Assembly (NCBI GenBank): GCA_027492485.1
Contig: JAPUER010000083.1
Location: 35,376-93,679, forward strand
Origin: Betaproteobacteria bacterium
GTDB taxonomy: Bacteria; Pseudomonadota; Gammaproteobacteria; Burkholderiales; Casimicrobiaceae
Reading direction: 5' to 3'
Length of the DNA: 58,304 nt
In this document: positions 39,261 to 47,729 of the stretch, one piece after another
Position numbering within the stretch: the stretch's first letter is position 1
Layout of the letters: each line of letters starts with the position of its first letter
Program-made: the position numbers and the translations under genes
The notes under the pieces: model-generated
Told to the model about the DNA's origin: nothing
Database searches by the model: none
What the model saw: only the letters and a program-made list of their open reading frames with translations

Positions 39261-39839
39261 ATGACCGATCCCGCCAAGTTCGCCGATGAAGTGGCGCAGT
39301 CGCGCAGCTATCTGCTGCGTTTCGCCCGTTTGCAGCTACGAAATGATGCCTGGGCCGAGGATGTGGTCGCCGAGACGATGCTCGCCGCGCTGGAAAAGCC
39401 GCACAGTTTTGGCGGTCGCTCGAGCCTTCGGACCTGGCTGGTGGGCATTCTCAAGTTCAAGATCATCGATTGCCTGCGCGCCAACTCGCGCGAGGTGGCG
39501 TCGTCGATCAATACCGACGAGGACGCCGAGCTGGAGGACTTGCTGTTCGTCCCCGACGGCCATTTTCGCGGCGACGCCTACGACTGGCCGAACCCGGAGC
39601 AAACGCTCAATTCGAAGCAGTTTCTGGAGGTGCTCGACGTCTGCATCAACCAGATGCCGCCGACCATGGGGCGGGTGTTCCTGATGCGCGAATGGATGGA
39701 GTTCGGCACCGACGAAATCTGTAAGGAATTGCAGATTACCTCGTCCAACGCCTGGGTGCTGCTGCACCGGGCGCGCTTGCGGCTGCGGGAATGTTTGCAG
39801 CAGAAGTGGTTCGGCAACGGCGCCCCCAGGACCGCATGA
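39261..39839 (+). CDS. ECF-type RNA polymerase sigma factor
   Basis: 192 residues with sigma region 2 (WAEDVVAETMLAAL and SLRTWLVGILKFKIIDCL) and region 4 (RVFLMREWMEFGTDEICKEL, then a helix-turn-helix SSNAWVLLHRARLRL). It would direct RNA polymerase to its own promoter set. Its TGA overlaps the ATG of the zinc-finger anti-sigma gene, so both are made together. The regulon cannot be read from the window; the divergent glycine-zipper gene is a plausible target. Confidence 0.93.
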   Translation: MTDPAKFADEVAQSRSYLLRFARLQLRNDAWAEDVVAETMLAALEKPHSFGGRSSLRTWLVGILKFKIIDCLRANSREVASSINTDEDAELEDLLFVPDGHFRGDAYDWPNPEQTLNSKQFLEVLDVCINQMPPTMGRVFLMREWMEFGTDEICKELQITSSNAWVLLHRARLRLRECLQQKWFGNGAPRTA

Positions 39840-40027
39840 TGAAATTTCTCCGCACCTGCCGCGAAGTCGCGGCCCTCGTCTCCCAACGCGAAGACCGCGC
39901 ATTGTCGGCCACCGAACGCGCGGTGATCCGCGCCCACGCTTTCATCTGCCGCCGCTGCACGAAGTGGGAGCAGCAGGTCGGCTTCATGCGCAAGGGGATG
40001 AAGGCCTGGGGCAACTACCGCGATTGA
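39836..40027 (+). CDS. Small zinc-finger anti-sigma factor
   Basis: 63 residues with the zinc anti-sigma pattern H-x3-C-x2-C in RAHAFICRRCTKW. It lacks a membrane segment, so it would be a soluble cytoplasmic anti-sigma of the zf-HC2 type. ATGs at 39836 and 39839 both overlap the sigma stop. It is short enough to be missed by automated calling. GAGCC(...)GGGCTC forms a weak hairpin just after its stop at about 40027-40043. Confidence 0.8.
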   Translation: MMKFLRTCREVAALVSQREDRALSATERAVIRAHAFICRRCTKWEQQVGFMRKGMKAWGNYRD

Positions 40028-40049
40028 GCCGATCGCCCGGGCTCGTGGC

Positions 40050-40889
40050 CTAGCTGCGCGCCACCGGGCGCGCCGGGTCGGCGCACCACTCGCTCCAGCT
40101 ACCGGCGTATAGCCGGCTGCCGCCAAGCCCGGCGTGCTCCATCGCGATGATGTTGGCGCAGGCCGACACACCGCTGCCGCACTGGTGAATCAATTGCGCC
40201 GGCGCGCGGCCCGCCAGCACCACCTCGAACTCGCGCCGCAGTTCTTCGGCGGGCTTGAACACGCCATCGCGCATATTGAGCGCGAACGGGCGGTTCAGCG
40301 CGCCGGGGATGTGCCCCGCCACCGGGTCAACCGGCTCGACGTCGCCGCGATAGCGCTCATGCGCCCGCGCATCGAGGATGCGCTGCGCCGGATCGGTCAG
40401 CGCTGCCAGCGTGTCGTCGGCGTTGAGCAGCATGCCCTTGCGCACGGTCGGCTGGAAGCTGGCTGCCGCGCGCTGCCCCGGCGTGCTATCGACGGCCCGG
40501 CCTTCCTTCTGCCACTGCGCAAAGCCGCCGTCGAGGACGAACACATCGTCGTGACCGAGCCAGCGCAGCATCCACCACAGCCGCCCCGCATACATGGCGT
40601 TGCCACCGTCGTAGACCACGACGCGATTGCCGTTGCCAATGCCCTTGCGGCCAAGCGTTGCGGCAAACGCCTCGGCGGTCGGCCACGGATGGCGGCCGTT
40701 GCGCCCGGTCTTAGCGGCGGAAAGATCGTCGTCGATCGACATGAAGATCGCCCCCGGCAAATGCCCGGCCGCATAAGCCTCGGGGCCGAGAGCGGGGTTC
40801 AGCAGGTCATGACGGCTGTCGACGACAACGAGATTCGGGGCATCGAGTTGCGCGGCGAGATCGGCGGTGGAAATTAGCGGAGAGGGCAT
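40050..40889 (-). CDS. sseA: 3-mercaptopyruvate sulfurtransferase
   Basis: 279 residues, two rhodanese domains. The active-site loop reads QCGSGVSACA, the mercaptopyruvate sulfurtransferase form (C-G-S-G-V-S/T) rather than the rhodanese form. DSRHDLLNP and GHLPGAIFMSIDDDLSA mark the first domain and DARAHERYRG the second. It transfers sulfur from 3-mercaptopyruvate to thiophilic acceptors. It converges with the anti-sigma gene and follows dnaG on the same strand by 27 bases. Confidence 0.92.
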   Translation of the reverse strand: MPSPLISTADLAAQLDAPNLVVVDSRHDLLNPALGPEAYAAGHLPGAIFMSIDDDLSAAKTGRNGRHPWPTAEAFAATLGRKGIGNGNRVVVYDGGNAMYAGRLWWMLRWLGHDDVFVLDGGFAQWQKEGRAVDSTPGQRAAASFQPTVRKGMLLNADDTLAALTDPAQRILDARAHERYRGDVEPVDPVAGHIPGALNRPFALNMRDGVFKPAEELRREFEVVLAGRAPAQLIHQCGSGVSACANIIAMEHAGLGGSRLYAGSWSEWCADPARPVARS

Positions 40890-40916
40890 GAGGCTGGTCG
40901 GTTGGTTCTATCGGTT

Positions 40917-43391
40917 CTAGAAAGGCGCGTCGTGCTGGTCATCCGGCGGCGGCGCGAAATTGGCGTTGAAGTCGAACGGGATGTCGTCCAAGTCGTCTTC
41001 GAAGCGAATGCGCGCGTCATCCCCTCTCCCTTGAGGGGAGAGGGGCAGGGGAGAGGGTGACGGTGGCGAGGCGAAAGAAGGTTGTTCGTTTGCAACCGCC
41101 CCCCTCTCCCCTGCCCCTCCCCCACTGGGGGGGAGGGGTTCATTCACGGCATGCCATATTGCATCCAGAACACCAGCGCGGTTTTCCGACCATTCGTTGT
41201 TCCAGACGCGAATGACGCGAAACCCTTCCCGCTTGAGGAACTGATCGCGCTCATGATCGTAGTTCACACTTTCCGAATGCTGTGAGCCGTCGAGTTCAAT
41301 GACAACTGATTTGGAGAGCGCCACAAAGTCCACGATGTAGCGGCCAATCGGCTGCTGTCGTTTGAATTTCACGTCGGCGAAGCGATGAGCACGCAGCTCC
41401 TGCCAGAGTTCCTGCTCCCACGGCGTCTGATTGGCGCGCAGTTCGCGTGCGAAGTCGCGCAGGCGTTGCTCCGAGTGCTCCCCTCTCCCTTGAGGGGAGA
41501 TGGGGAGGGGAGAGGGTGACGGTGGCGAGGCGAAAGAAGGTTGTTCGTTTGCAACCGCCCCCCTCTCCCCAACCCCTCCCCCACCCGGGGGGAGGGGCAT
41601 AGAACCACCCCTCCTGACGCCCAGCGCCAGAATGCCGACGCCCTGCAGGTTCTGCGGCACGGCGATCGCCTGCGCCGTGGGAAACAGTCGGCCTGACTCG
41701 ATCTGCGTGCGCAGTTCGCGCAATTCGGCTTCCGCTTCCTCGTCGCTGATTGAGGCATCGACTTCGGCGTCGCGGTCCATGATCAGCCGCGACACGTCGC
41801 CGGCAAACTCGGTCTCGCGAAATTGTTCCAGCAGGGCGCCCATGTTCGGCTCGTCCGGGAAGCGGATGGCGACGCCCACGACCGCCTGTAGCAGGCGCAG
41901 CACCTGCGGCGCATTGGCCGGATCGGGGAACTGCATGTCGACCAGATACATCGCAAGCTTGGGTCGGCCGAGAATGCGCCGCGCGCTGGCCAGCACGCGC
42001 TGCGCGGCGGGGTCGTTTCGCGGCATCGGCGGCCGGCGCGACACGTAGCGGGTTCGTGTGCGGGTCGCGTCGTCGCCGCCGTCGCCGTAGCTGGCGGCGG
42101 TCTCGGCCGGCTTCGCCTTCACCGGCGGCAACAGCGTGTGCGATGCGATATCGACGTCGCCCTCCAGTACCTTGGCCAGCGATTCACGCAGCATCGGTGC
42201 GCTGACCAGCTCCAGGTGCACACGTGCGGCGGCGGCGCGTGCCGCCTTGGCTTCGGCGCTGTCGCCCGGATGCCGTTTGTTCAGCTCCTCGATCCAGTAC
42301 CGCGACAACGGCAGCGCGTCGGCGACATACGCCTCGAACGCCTCGCGCCCGTGCTCGCGCACGTAGCTGTCCGGGTCGTGTTCCTCGGGCAAGAACAGGA
42401 AGCGAATCTGCTTGCCGTCGCGCAACGCCGGCAGCGCGTTCTCCAGCGCGCGCCAGGCGGCGCGTTGCCCGGCAGCGTCGCCGTCGAAGCTGAACACCAC
42501 TTCGTCGGCCAGCCGCAGCAGACGCTGCACATGCGCTTCGGTGGTCGCGGTGCCGAGCGTGGCGACGACGTATTCGACGCCGTACTGCACCAGCGCCACC
42601 ACATCCATGTAGCCCTCGACCACCAGCACGCGATTGACCTTGCGAATCGCGCCCTGCGCCTGGAACAGGCCGTAAAGTTCGCGGCCCTTGCTGAAGATAG
42701 GCGTCTCCGGCGAGTTCAGGTATTTCGGCCCATTGCCGTCATCCTTGCTGCCGAGAATGCGGCCGCCGAACGCAATCACCGCGCCCTGCTGGTTCAGGAT
42801 CGGGAACATCACCCGCTCGCGAAAGCGATCGTAGCGCTTGCCGGCGTCGCCGGTGGCGACCAGCCCGGCGGTCTCCAGCAATTGATTGTCGGCATAGTCG
42901 GCGAACGCCTCGGCCAGCGGCTGCCAGCCCGCGGGCGCCCAGCCGAGATGAAAACGGCGTGCCACTTCGCCGCTGACGCCACGCTTCCTGAAATACTCGA
43001 TGGCGATCGGCGAGTTTTTTAGCTGCTGCTTGTAAAACCCGGCGGCGGTGAGCATGACGTCGAACAGCCCGCCAGCCTGCGGATCGGCCGGCCGGGCGTT
43101 GTCGTGCGGGACGCTGAGGCCGACGTTCTGCGCCAGTTCTTCCACCGCATCGGGGAAGCTCTTGCCGCCGTACTCCATCAGGAAGGTGATCGCCGAGCCA
43201 TGCGCCCCGCAGCCAAAGCAGTGATAGAACTGCTTGGTCGCGCTGACCGTGAACGAGGGTGACTTTTCCTTGTGGAAGGGGCAACAGGCCTGATAGTTCT
43301 GCCCGGCCTTTTTCAGCGGCACGTAGCGGTCGATCACCTCGACCACGTCGACGCGGGACAGAAGCTGGGCGATGAAGTCGTTCGGGATCAC
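40917..43391 (-). CDS. dnaG: DNA primase with in-frame DUF559 insertion
   Basis: 824 residues against about 580-660 for most DnaG. The CHC2 zinc finger has C37, H40, C58 and C61. The TOPRIM core includes GRILGSKDDGNGPKYLNSPET, VEGYMDVVALVQYGV and FSFDGDAAGQ. Residues about 598-791 are foreign: a proline/glycine-rich repeat, a DUF559 domain (about 640-745) and a second copy of the repeat, all in frame. A 33-residue tail (DDARIRFEDDLDDIPFDF...) follows. The start is a GTG at 43391 fitting the usual VIPNDFIAQLL. The primase parts look intact, so it is probably active; the insertion falls in the DnaB-contacting C-terminal region or just after it. Confidence 0.93.
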   Translation of the reverse strand: MIPNDFIAQLLSRVDVVEVIDRYVPLKKAGQNYQACCPFHKEKSPSFTVSATKQFYHCFGCGAHGSAITFLMEYGGKSFPDAVEELAQNVGLSVPHDNARPADPQAGGLFDVMLTAAGFYKQQLKNSPIAIEYFRKRGVSGEVARRFHLGWAPAGWQPLAEAFADYADNQLLETAGLVATGDAGKRYDRFRERVMFPILNQQGAVIAFGGRILGSKDDGNGPKYLNSPETPIFSKGRELYGLFQAQGAIRKVNRVLVVEGYMDVVALVQYGVEYVVATLGTATTEAHVQRLLRLADEVVFSFDGDAAGQRAAWRALENALPALRDGKQIRFLFLPEEHDPDSYVREHGREAFEAYVADALPLSRYWIEELNKRHPGDSAEAKAARAAAARVHLELVSAPMLRESLAKVLEGDVDIASHTLLPPVKAKPAETAASYGDGGDDATRTRTRYVSRRPPMPRNDPAAQRVLASARRILGRPKLAMYLVDMQFPDPANAPQVLRLLQAVVGVAIRFPDEPNMGALLEQFRETEFAGDVSRLIMDRDAEVDASISDEEAEAELRELRTQIESGRLFPTAQAIAVPQNLQGVGILALGVRRGGSMPLPPGGGGVGERGAVANEQPSFASPPSPSPLPISPQGRGEHSEQRLRDFARELRANQTPWEQELWQELRAHRFADVKFKRQQPIGRYIVDFVALSKSVVIELDGSQHSESVNYDHERDQFLKREGFRVIRVWNNEWSENRAGVLDAIWHAVNEPLPPSGGGAGERGAVANEQPSFASPPSPSPLPLSPQGRGDDARIRFEDDLDDIPFDFNANFAPPPDDQHDAPF
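41020..41139. repeat. Direct repeat flanking the DUF559 insertion, copy 1
   Basis: About 120 bp, CCCTCTCCC and GGGGAGAGGG rich, with an internal GGTGGCGAGGCGAAAGAAGG then TTGTTCGTTTGCAACC block identical to copy 2. It encodes the second P/G-rich segment of the DnaG chain. The GC-rich ends are inverted repeats of each other. Confidence 0.9.
41140..41478 (-). other. DUF559 endonuclease-like domain inserted in dnaG
   Basis: In frame within dnaG. The domain reads TPWEQELWQELRAHRF, FKRQQPIGRYIVDFVAL, VVIELDGSQHSESV and FRVIRVWNNEWSENR, the DUF559 (Vsr/PD-(D/E)XK-like) fold. The D of IVDF and the E and D of ELDGSQH match the catalytic set. This domain is usually a free-standing protein; here it is fused inside a primase and flanked by direct repeats. 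Confidence 0.85.
41479..41599. repeat. Direct repeat flanking the DUF559 insertion, copy 2
   Basis: Near-identical to copy 1 and in the same orientation, about 340 bp apart. It encodes the first P/G-rich segment (PPGGGGVGERGAVANEQPS) of the inserted block. The two copies differ by a few bases in the GC-rich arms. Confidence 0.9.
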
Positions 43392-43573
43392 AGCGGTATT
43401 ATCCCGCGTCGCCGAACGGCGAAAGCGAAACCGCGTCTGCGCCGCCGCATGGTCGGGGCTCGGGGGTTGCCGCCGCGGGGCGCTTGCGTAGCGGGCACGC
43501 TGCGCTGAAAATCGTAGCCGCCGATCGGCGCTGCGGACCCGCGCCGGTGGTGTGGAGGCGAGAACTGACAAAC

Positions 43574-44134
43574 ATGGCACTCATCGATTTTTTTCGTCGT
43601 CGGTACGTTGCGGTTCCCCGAGTGGAAGAACCTGCGACGGATGCGGCGAAAGGGCGAGCCGACCGATCGGCGGAGCGGCGTCGACGACCGCGCCCGCCGG
43701 TGCCCGCCGGAACGACCATCCTCATCGTCGATGACTCGAAGACGATGGTGGCCGCCCTCGGCCACATGCTGCGCGAAAACGGCTTCGACATTCTTGAAGC
43801 GCTCGACGGCGAATCGGCGCTCGAAATTCTGCGCAAGAACAAGCCGGACATGATCTTTCTCGATATCGTGTTGCCCGGCATTACCGGCTTCGATGTGCTG
43901 CGCCGCATCCGGCGCTCGCAGTACGTCGGCAAGGTGCCGATCGTGATGATGAGCGGCAACGAGGCCGCCACCGAGGAGTACTACGTCAAACGGATCGGCG
44001 CCGACGAGTTCATGAGCAAGCCCTGCACGCGCGCCGCCGTGTTCTCGCGCGTCGAGCGCCTGCTCGACCTGGGGCCGAAAGCGCTCGACGACAGCGACGC
44101 CGCAACCGGCGGGCCAATGGTGGCGGGCGATTGA
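43574..44134 (+). CDS. Single-domain response regulator (CheY/PilG-like)
   Basis: 186 residues. After an arginine/proline-rich N-terminus of about 45 residues comes a receiver domain with acidic pair D53-D54, phosphoacceptor D97 (MIFLDIVLPG), S127 (VPIVMMSGNE) and K149 (FMSKP). No output domain follows. It resembles twitching-motility or chemotaxis single-receiver regulators, but the N-terminal extension is unusual and might localise it. It is divergent from dnaG. Confidence 0.85.
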   Translation: MALIDFFRRRYVAVPRVEEPATDAAKGRADRSAERRRRPRPPVPAGTTILIVDDSKTMVAALGHMLRENGFDILEALDGESALEILRKNKPDMIFLDIVLPGITGFDVLRRIRRSQYVGKVPIVMMSGNEAATEEYYVKRIGADEFMSKPCTRAAVFSRVERLLDLGPKALDDSDAATGGPMVAGD

Positions 44135-44331
44135 GCCGCCGCAATGCAGGACGACGCAGTAATCGGAGTCATCGGAGACTCGCTGGCCGGGTTGCGCGCC
44201 CAGAAGCGGTTGCCGGTTTTCGTCGGATTGCCGGATCGCAGCAAAGACACGAACCGAGCCCTGCCATTTCCGTGCGGGATCAATAGAATCGATGACGCGC
44301 AAAACTCGACATCTCATCGCGAAAGCATCCT

Positions 44332-45519
44332 ATGGCCGCCAGCAAAGCCACCTTCAACTGGAGCGATCCGCTCCTGCTCGACCAGCAACTGACCGACGAC
44401 GAGCGCATGGTGCGCGATACGGCGCAGCAGTACGCGCAGGACAAATTGCTGCCGCGGGTGACGGAGGCGTTCCGCAATGAGCACACCGATCCGGCGATCT
44501 TTCGCGAGATGGGCGCGCTGGGCCTGCTTGGCCCGACCATTCCCGAGCAGTACGGCGGCGCCGGTCTCAACTACGTCTGCTACGGCCTGATCGCCCGCGA
44601 GATCGAGCGTGTCGATTCCGGCTATCGCTCGATGATGAGCGTGCAAAGCTCGCTGGTGATGGTGCCGATCAACGAGTTCGGCACCGAGGCGCAGAAGCAG
44701 AAATACCTGCCCAGGCTCGCCACCGGCGAATGGATCGGCTGCTTCGGCCTGACCGAGCCGAATCACGGCTCCGACCCGGCCAGCATGATCACCCGTGCCC
44801 GCAGTGTGCCGGGCGGCTTTTCGCTGAGCGGCGCCAAGATGTGGATTTCCAATTCGCCGTTTGCCGACGTGTTCGTGGTGTGGGCGAAGAACGACGAAGG
44901 CCGCATCCGCGGCTACATCCTCGAAAAGGGCATGAAGGGCCTGTCGGCGCCGGCGATCAAGGGCAAGGTGGGGCTGCGGGCGTCGACCACCGGCGAAATT
45001 GTGATGGATGAGGTGTTCGTGCCGGCCGAGAACGAGATGCCGGGCGTCGAGGGCCTGAAGGGGCCGTTCACCTGCCTGAATTCGGCGCGCTACGGCATCG
45101 CCTGGGGCGCGCTCGGTGCGGCCGAGGACTGCTGGCATCGGGCGCGGCAGTACGTGCTCGACCGCAAGCAGTTTGGCCGTCCGCTGGCGGCGAACCAGCT
45201 GATCCAGAAAAAGCTGGCCGACATGCAGACCGAGATCACGCTTGGGCTGCAAGGTTGCCTGCGCCTCGGCCGCATGAAGGACGAGGGCACCGCCTCGGTC
45301 GAAATCACCAGCATCATGAAGCGCAACAGTTGCGGCAAATCGCTCGACATCGCACGTCTGGCGCGCGACATGATGGGCGGCAACGGCATCAGCGACGAGT
45401 TCGGCGTCGCCCGTCATCTGGTCAATCTCGAAGTGGTTAACACCTACGAAGGCACCCACGACATCCATGCGCTGATCCTCGGTCGCGCGCAGACCGGCAT
45501 CGCGGCGTTCTCGAACTAG
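44332..45519 (+). CDS. gcdH: Glutaryl-CoA dehydrogenase
   Basis: 395-residue acyl-CoA dehydrogenase. The catalytic glutamate lies in [22 protein letters not shown], split here at 20 residues, which is the glutaryl-CoA form with a following [19 protein letters not shown] and [17 protein letters not shown] are the flavin-binding signatures. It oxidises and decarboxylates glutaryl-CoA to crotonyl-CoA in lysine and tryptophan catabolism, passing electrons to ETF. It stands alone, followed by maiA on the same strand. Confidence 0.93.
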   Translation: MAASKATFNWSDPLLLDQQLTDDERMVRDTAQQYAQDKLLPRVTEAFRNEHTDPAIFREMGALGLLGPTIPEQYGGAGLNYVCYGLIAREIERVDSGYRSMMSVQSSLVMVPINEFGTEAQKQKYLPRLATGEWIGCFGLTEPNHGSDPASMITRARSVPGGFSLSGAKMWISNSPFADVFVVWAKNDEGRIRGYILEKGMKGLSAPAIKGKVGLRASTTGEIVMDEVFVPAENEMPGVEGLKGPFTCLNSARYGIAWGALGAAEDCWHRARQYVLDRKQFGRPLAANQLIQKKLADMQTEITLGLQGCLRLGRMKDEGTASVEITSIMKRNSCGKSLDIARLARDMMGGNGISDEFGVARHLVNLEVVNTYEGTHDIHALILGRAQTGIAAFSN

Positions 45520-45561
45520 CGATACCGGGCGCTCTCACTCATTTCCCGTGTGGCATCACCC

Positions 45562-46209
45562 ATGAAGCTCTACAACTACTACCGCTCGTCGGCGGCGTAC
45601 CGGGTTCGCATCGCGCTGAACCTGAAGGGAATCACCTGGCAGCACGTGGGCGTGCACCTGCTGAAGGCGCAGCACCGGGCGCCGGAGTATCTGAAGCTCA
45701 ATCCGGCCGGCCTGGTGCCGACGCTGGTGGCGGACGATGGCGCCGTGCTGACGCAATCGCTGGCGATCATGGAATATCTCGACGACGCCAGGCTCGGCGA
45801 CCAGCCGCTGCTGCCGAAGGACCCGGTCGATCGCGCGCATGTGCGGGCGCTGGCGCTGGCGCTCGCCTGCGACGTGCATCCGCTGAACAACGTGCGCGTG
45901 CTTAACTACATCACGGGCGAGCTGGGCGCCAGCGAGGCGCAGAAGTCAGCGTGGATCGCGCACTGGATCACGCTTGGCCTGGAGGCGTTCGAGAAGACGC
46001 TGGAACAGTCCGGCATGAGCGGGCACTTCTGCTACGACGACATGCCCACGATGGCCGACTGCGTGCTGGTGCCGCAGGTGTTCTCGGCGCGGCGCTTCAA
46101 CGTGGATGTCGCGAAGTATCCGCGCATCGCGGCGATCGACGCGCTGTGCAATACGCTGCCGGCGTTCGTCAGCGCGCACCCGAAAAACCAGGCGGACTTT
46201 TCGCCCTGA
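45562..46209 (+). CDS. maiA: Maleylacetoacetate isomerase (zeta-class GST)
   Basis: 215 residues with the zeta-class start MKLYNYYRSSAAYRVRIAL and KLNPAGLVPTLV. The S-S pair is the glutathione site; the cysteine that often follows is replaced by A-A-Y here, as in many bacterial members. It isomerises maleylacetoacetate or maleylpyruvate with glutathione. It starts 43 bases after gcdH, though the two pathways differ. The ATG at 45562 is preferred to a GTG twelve bases upstream. Confidence 0.9.
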   Translation: MKLYNYYRSSAAYRVRIALNLKGITWQHVGVHLLKAQHRAPEYLKLNPAGLVPTLVADDGAVLTQSLAIMEYLDDARLGDQPLLPKDPVDRAHVRALALALACDVHPLNNVRVLNYITGELGASEAQKSAWIAHWITLGLEAFEKTLEQSGMSGHFCYDDMPTMADCVLVPQVFSARRFNVDVAKYPRIAAIDALCNTLPAFVSAHPKNQADFSP

Positions 46210-46252
46210 GCTTCGAGGCTCGACGGTTGGTCAGCGCGCCGGAAAGGCAATG

Positions 46253-46366
46253 GCTTTTCGGTGAATGCGACGCTCGATAAGGGCTCAGACGCGAAAATTG
46301 GCAAAGTCGATAATATGGATATCTGCGCTGTGTGCCCAATGCAGATGCGCATTCCGGCAAAAAGCT
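46253..46366. repeat. AGTCGACT palindromic element, copy D
   Basis: Between maiA and hisI. GCTTTTCGG (46253), GGGCTC (46281), AGTCGA (46305), GTGCCC as the decayed right arm (about 46332) and CAAAAAGCT (46358-46366). Spacing matches copy C. It lies close to the hisI start and may contribute to its leader. Confidence 0.65.
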
Positions 46367-46392
46367 GTTGTGCCTGCTGGTAGACTGTAGTC

Positions 46393-46845
46393 ATGTCCGA
46401 TTCCCTCTCGCCCGTCGTCGTGGCGCCCGTTGCCGGGCCGCCGTCGGCCGCGATTTCGCCGGCTGCGCTGGCCGAGGTGCGTTTCGACGCGCAGGGCCTG
46501 ATTCCGGCCATCGCGCAGGACGCCGCGAGCAACGAAATCCTAATGGTGGCGTGGATGGACCGTGCCGCGCTGCTGAGCACGCTCGAAACCGGCCGCGCCT
46601 GCTACTACTCGCGTTCGCGCCGGGCGGCCTGGATGAAGGGCGAAAGCTCCGGGCATCTGCAAATCCTGCGCGAAGTGCGCATCGATTGCGATGGCGACGT
46701 GGTGTTGCTGAAAGTGGACCAGTTGGGCGGCATCGCCTGCCACACCGGGCGCCGCAACTGCTTCTTCCGCAAGCTCGAAAACGGCGGCTGGGTCAACCAG
46801 TTCGAGCCGCTCAAATCCGAAGCGGAGATTTACGGTGAGCGCTGA
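46393..46845 (+). CDS. hisI: Phosphoribosyl-AMP cyclohydrolase
   Basis: 150 residues with [43 protein letters not shown] and [13 protein letters not shown], which hold the zinc cysteines and magnesium aspartates of HisI. It opens the adenine ring of phosphoribosyl-AMP in histidine synthesis. A disordered N-terminus of about 25 residues precedes the fold. The hisE GTG starts inside it, overlapping by 11 bases. The rest of the histidine operon is not in the window. Confidence 0.95.
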   Translation: MSDSLSPVVVAPVAGPPSAAISPAALAEVRFDAQGLIPAIAQDAASNEILMVAWMDRAALLSTLETGRACYYSRSRRAAWMKGESSGHLQILREVRIDCDGDVVLLKVDQLGGIACHTGRRNCFFRKLENGGWVNQFEPLKSEAEIYGER

Positions 46846-47224
46846 GCCGGGCTCGCCCGCGGGCGACGGCGCCGAATCCGGCGGCGCGGCCGACGTGTTC
46901 GCCCGTCTGGCGGCGACCATCGCCGCTCGTGCCGGCGCCGATCCGGCCAGCTCCTACGTCGCTAAACTGATGGCGAAGGCGCCCGACGCCGCGCTGAAAA
47001 AGGTCGGCGAAGAGGCGGCCGAGTTCATCATGGCCTGCAAGGATGCCGAGCCCGACGCCAGCGCCGACGATCGCGCGCGCGTGGTCGGCGAGGCAGCCGA
47101 CGTCTGGTTTCACATGCTGGTCGCGATGTCGCGCTACGATGTCGGCGGCGCCGACGTATTGGCCGAGCTGGCCCGCCGTGAGGGTTTGTCCGGCATTGAC
47201 GAGAAGGCCTCGCGACCCAAATGA
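46835..47224 (+). CDS. hisE: Phosphoribosyl-ATP pyrophosphatase
   Basis: 129 residues with the HisE core [20 protein letters not shown], whose K-x-x-E-E-x-x-E pattern binds magnesium, then [14 protein letters not shown]. It removes pyrophosphate from phosphoribosyl-ATP, the step before HisI. Starts at a GTG overlapping hisI by 11 bases, so translation is coupled. It has an N-terminal extension of about 30 residues with little structure. Confidence 0.95.
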   Translation: MSAEPGSPAGDGAESGGAADVFARLAATIAARAGADPASSYVAKLMAKAPDAALKKVGEEAAEFIMACKDAEPDASADDRARVVGEAADVWFHMLVAMSRYDVGGADVLAELARREGLSGIDEKASRPK

Positions 47225-47244
47225 ACGTCAACGGCAGCGACGCG

Positions 47245-47313
47245 TGTGGGAGCGGGCTTGCCCGCGATGGCGCCTGTGGCCAAAGCCGTTTCGCGGGCAA
47301 GCCCGCTCCCACA
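47245..47313. repeat. REP-like inverted doublet 3
   Basis: GGAGCGGGCTTGCCCGCGA on the left and TCGCGGGCAAGCCCGCTCC on the right, about 23 bases apart. Variant core (GGGCTTGCCC) relative to the other doublets. It fills most of the 130-base gap between hisE and the HIT gene. Confidence 0.85.
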
Positions 47314-47354
47314 GTGCAACCAAAACCGGCCCGGAAACACTTTCGTACTTCACC

Positions 47355-47717
47355 ATGAGCACCGACAAAGACTGCATCTTCTGCAAGATCGTTCGCGGCG
47401 AAATCCCTTCCACCAAGGTTTATGAGGACGACGATGTGCTTGGCTTCAAGGACATCCACCCCTCGGCGCCGGTGCACGTCCTGCTGGTGCCCAAGAAGCA
47501 CGTCGCGCGGCTGTCGGAGGCGCAGCCGGCCGACCAGTCGCTGCTCGGTAAAATGATGCTGGTCGCGCCGCAGGTGGCACGCGAGCAGGGCTCGGTCGAC
47601 GGCTTCCGCACCATCGTCAACGACGGGCGGGTCGGGCGGCAGGATGTGTTCCACCTGCATATGCATGTGCTGGGTGGGCCGGGGCCGCTGGGCCGCATGA
47701 TCGCGATGGACGATTGA
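47355..47717 (+). CDS. HIT-family nucleotide hydrolase/transferase
   Basis: 120 residues with a histidine triad HLHMHVL near the C-terminus and CIFCKIVRGEIPSTKVYEDD at the N-terminus (HinT branch, with the CxxC-like pair). It probably hydrolyses adenosine phosphoramidates. It lies between hisE and the tat genes, a common betaproteobacterial order. The ATG at 47355 is chosen by homology. Confidence 0.93.
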   Translation: MSTDKDCIFCKIVRGEIPSTKVYEDDDVLGFKDIHPSAPVHVLLVPKKHVARLSEAQPADQSLLGKMMLVAPQVAREQGSVDGFRTIVNDGRVGRQDVFHLHMHVLGGPGPLGRMIAMDD

Positions 47718-47729
47718 TCGTAGGCCGCG

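Noticed and set aside
41369-41758. Frameshifted gene pair at the end of dnaG (a separate DUF559 gene joined by error)
   Set aside because: The frame stays open through both repeats and the DUF559 domain with conserved residues throughout, so an in-frame insertion explains the sequence better than a frameshift; fresh reads could still overturn this.
44144-44392. Short plus-strand frame in the gap before gcdH
   Set aside because: It runs into gcdH in another frame, has no recognisable domain and no ribosome-binding site.
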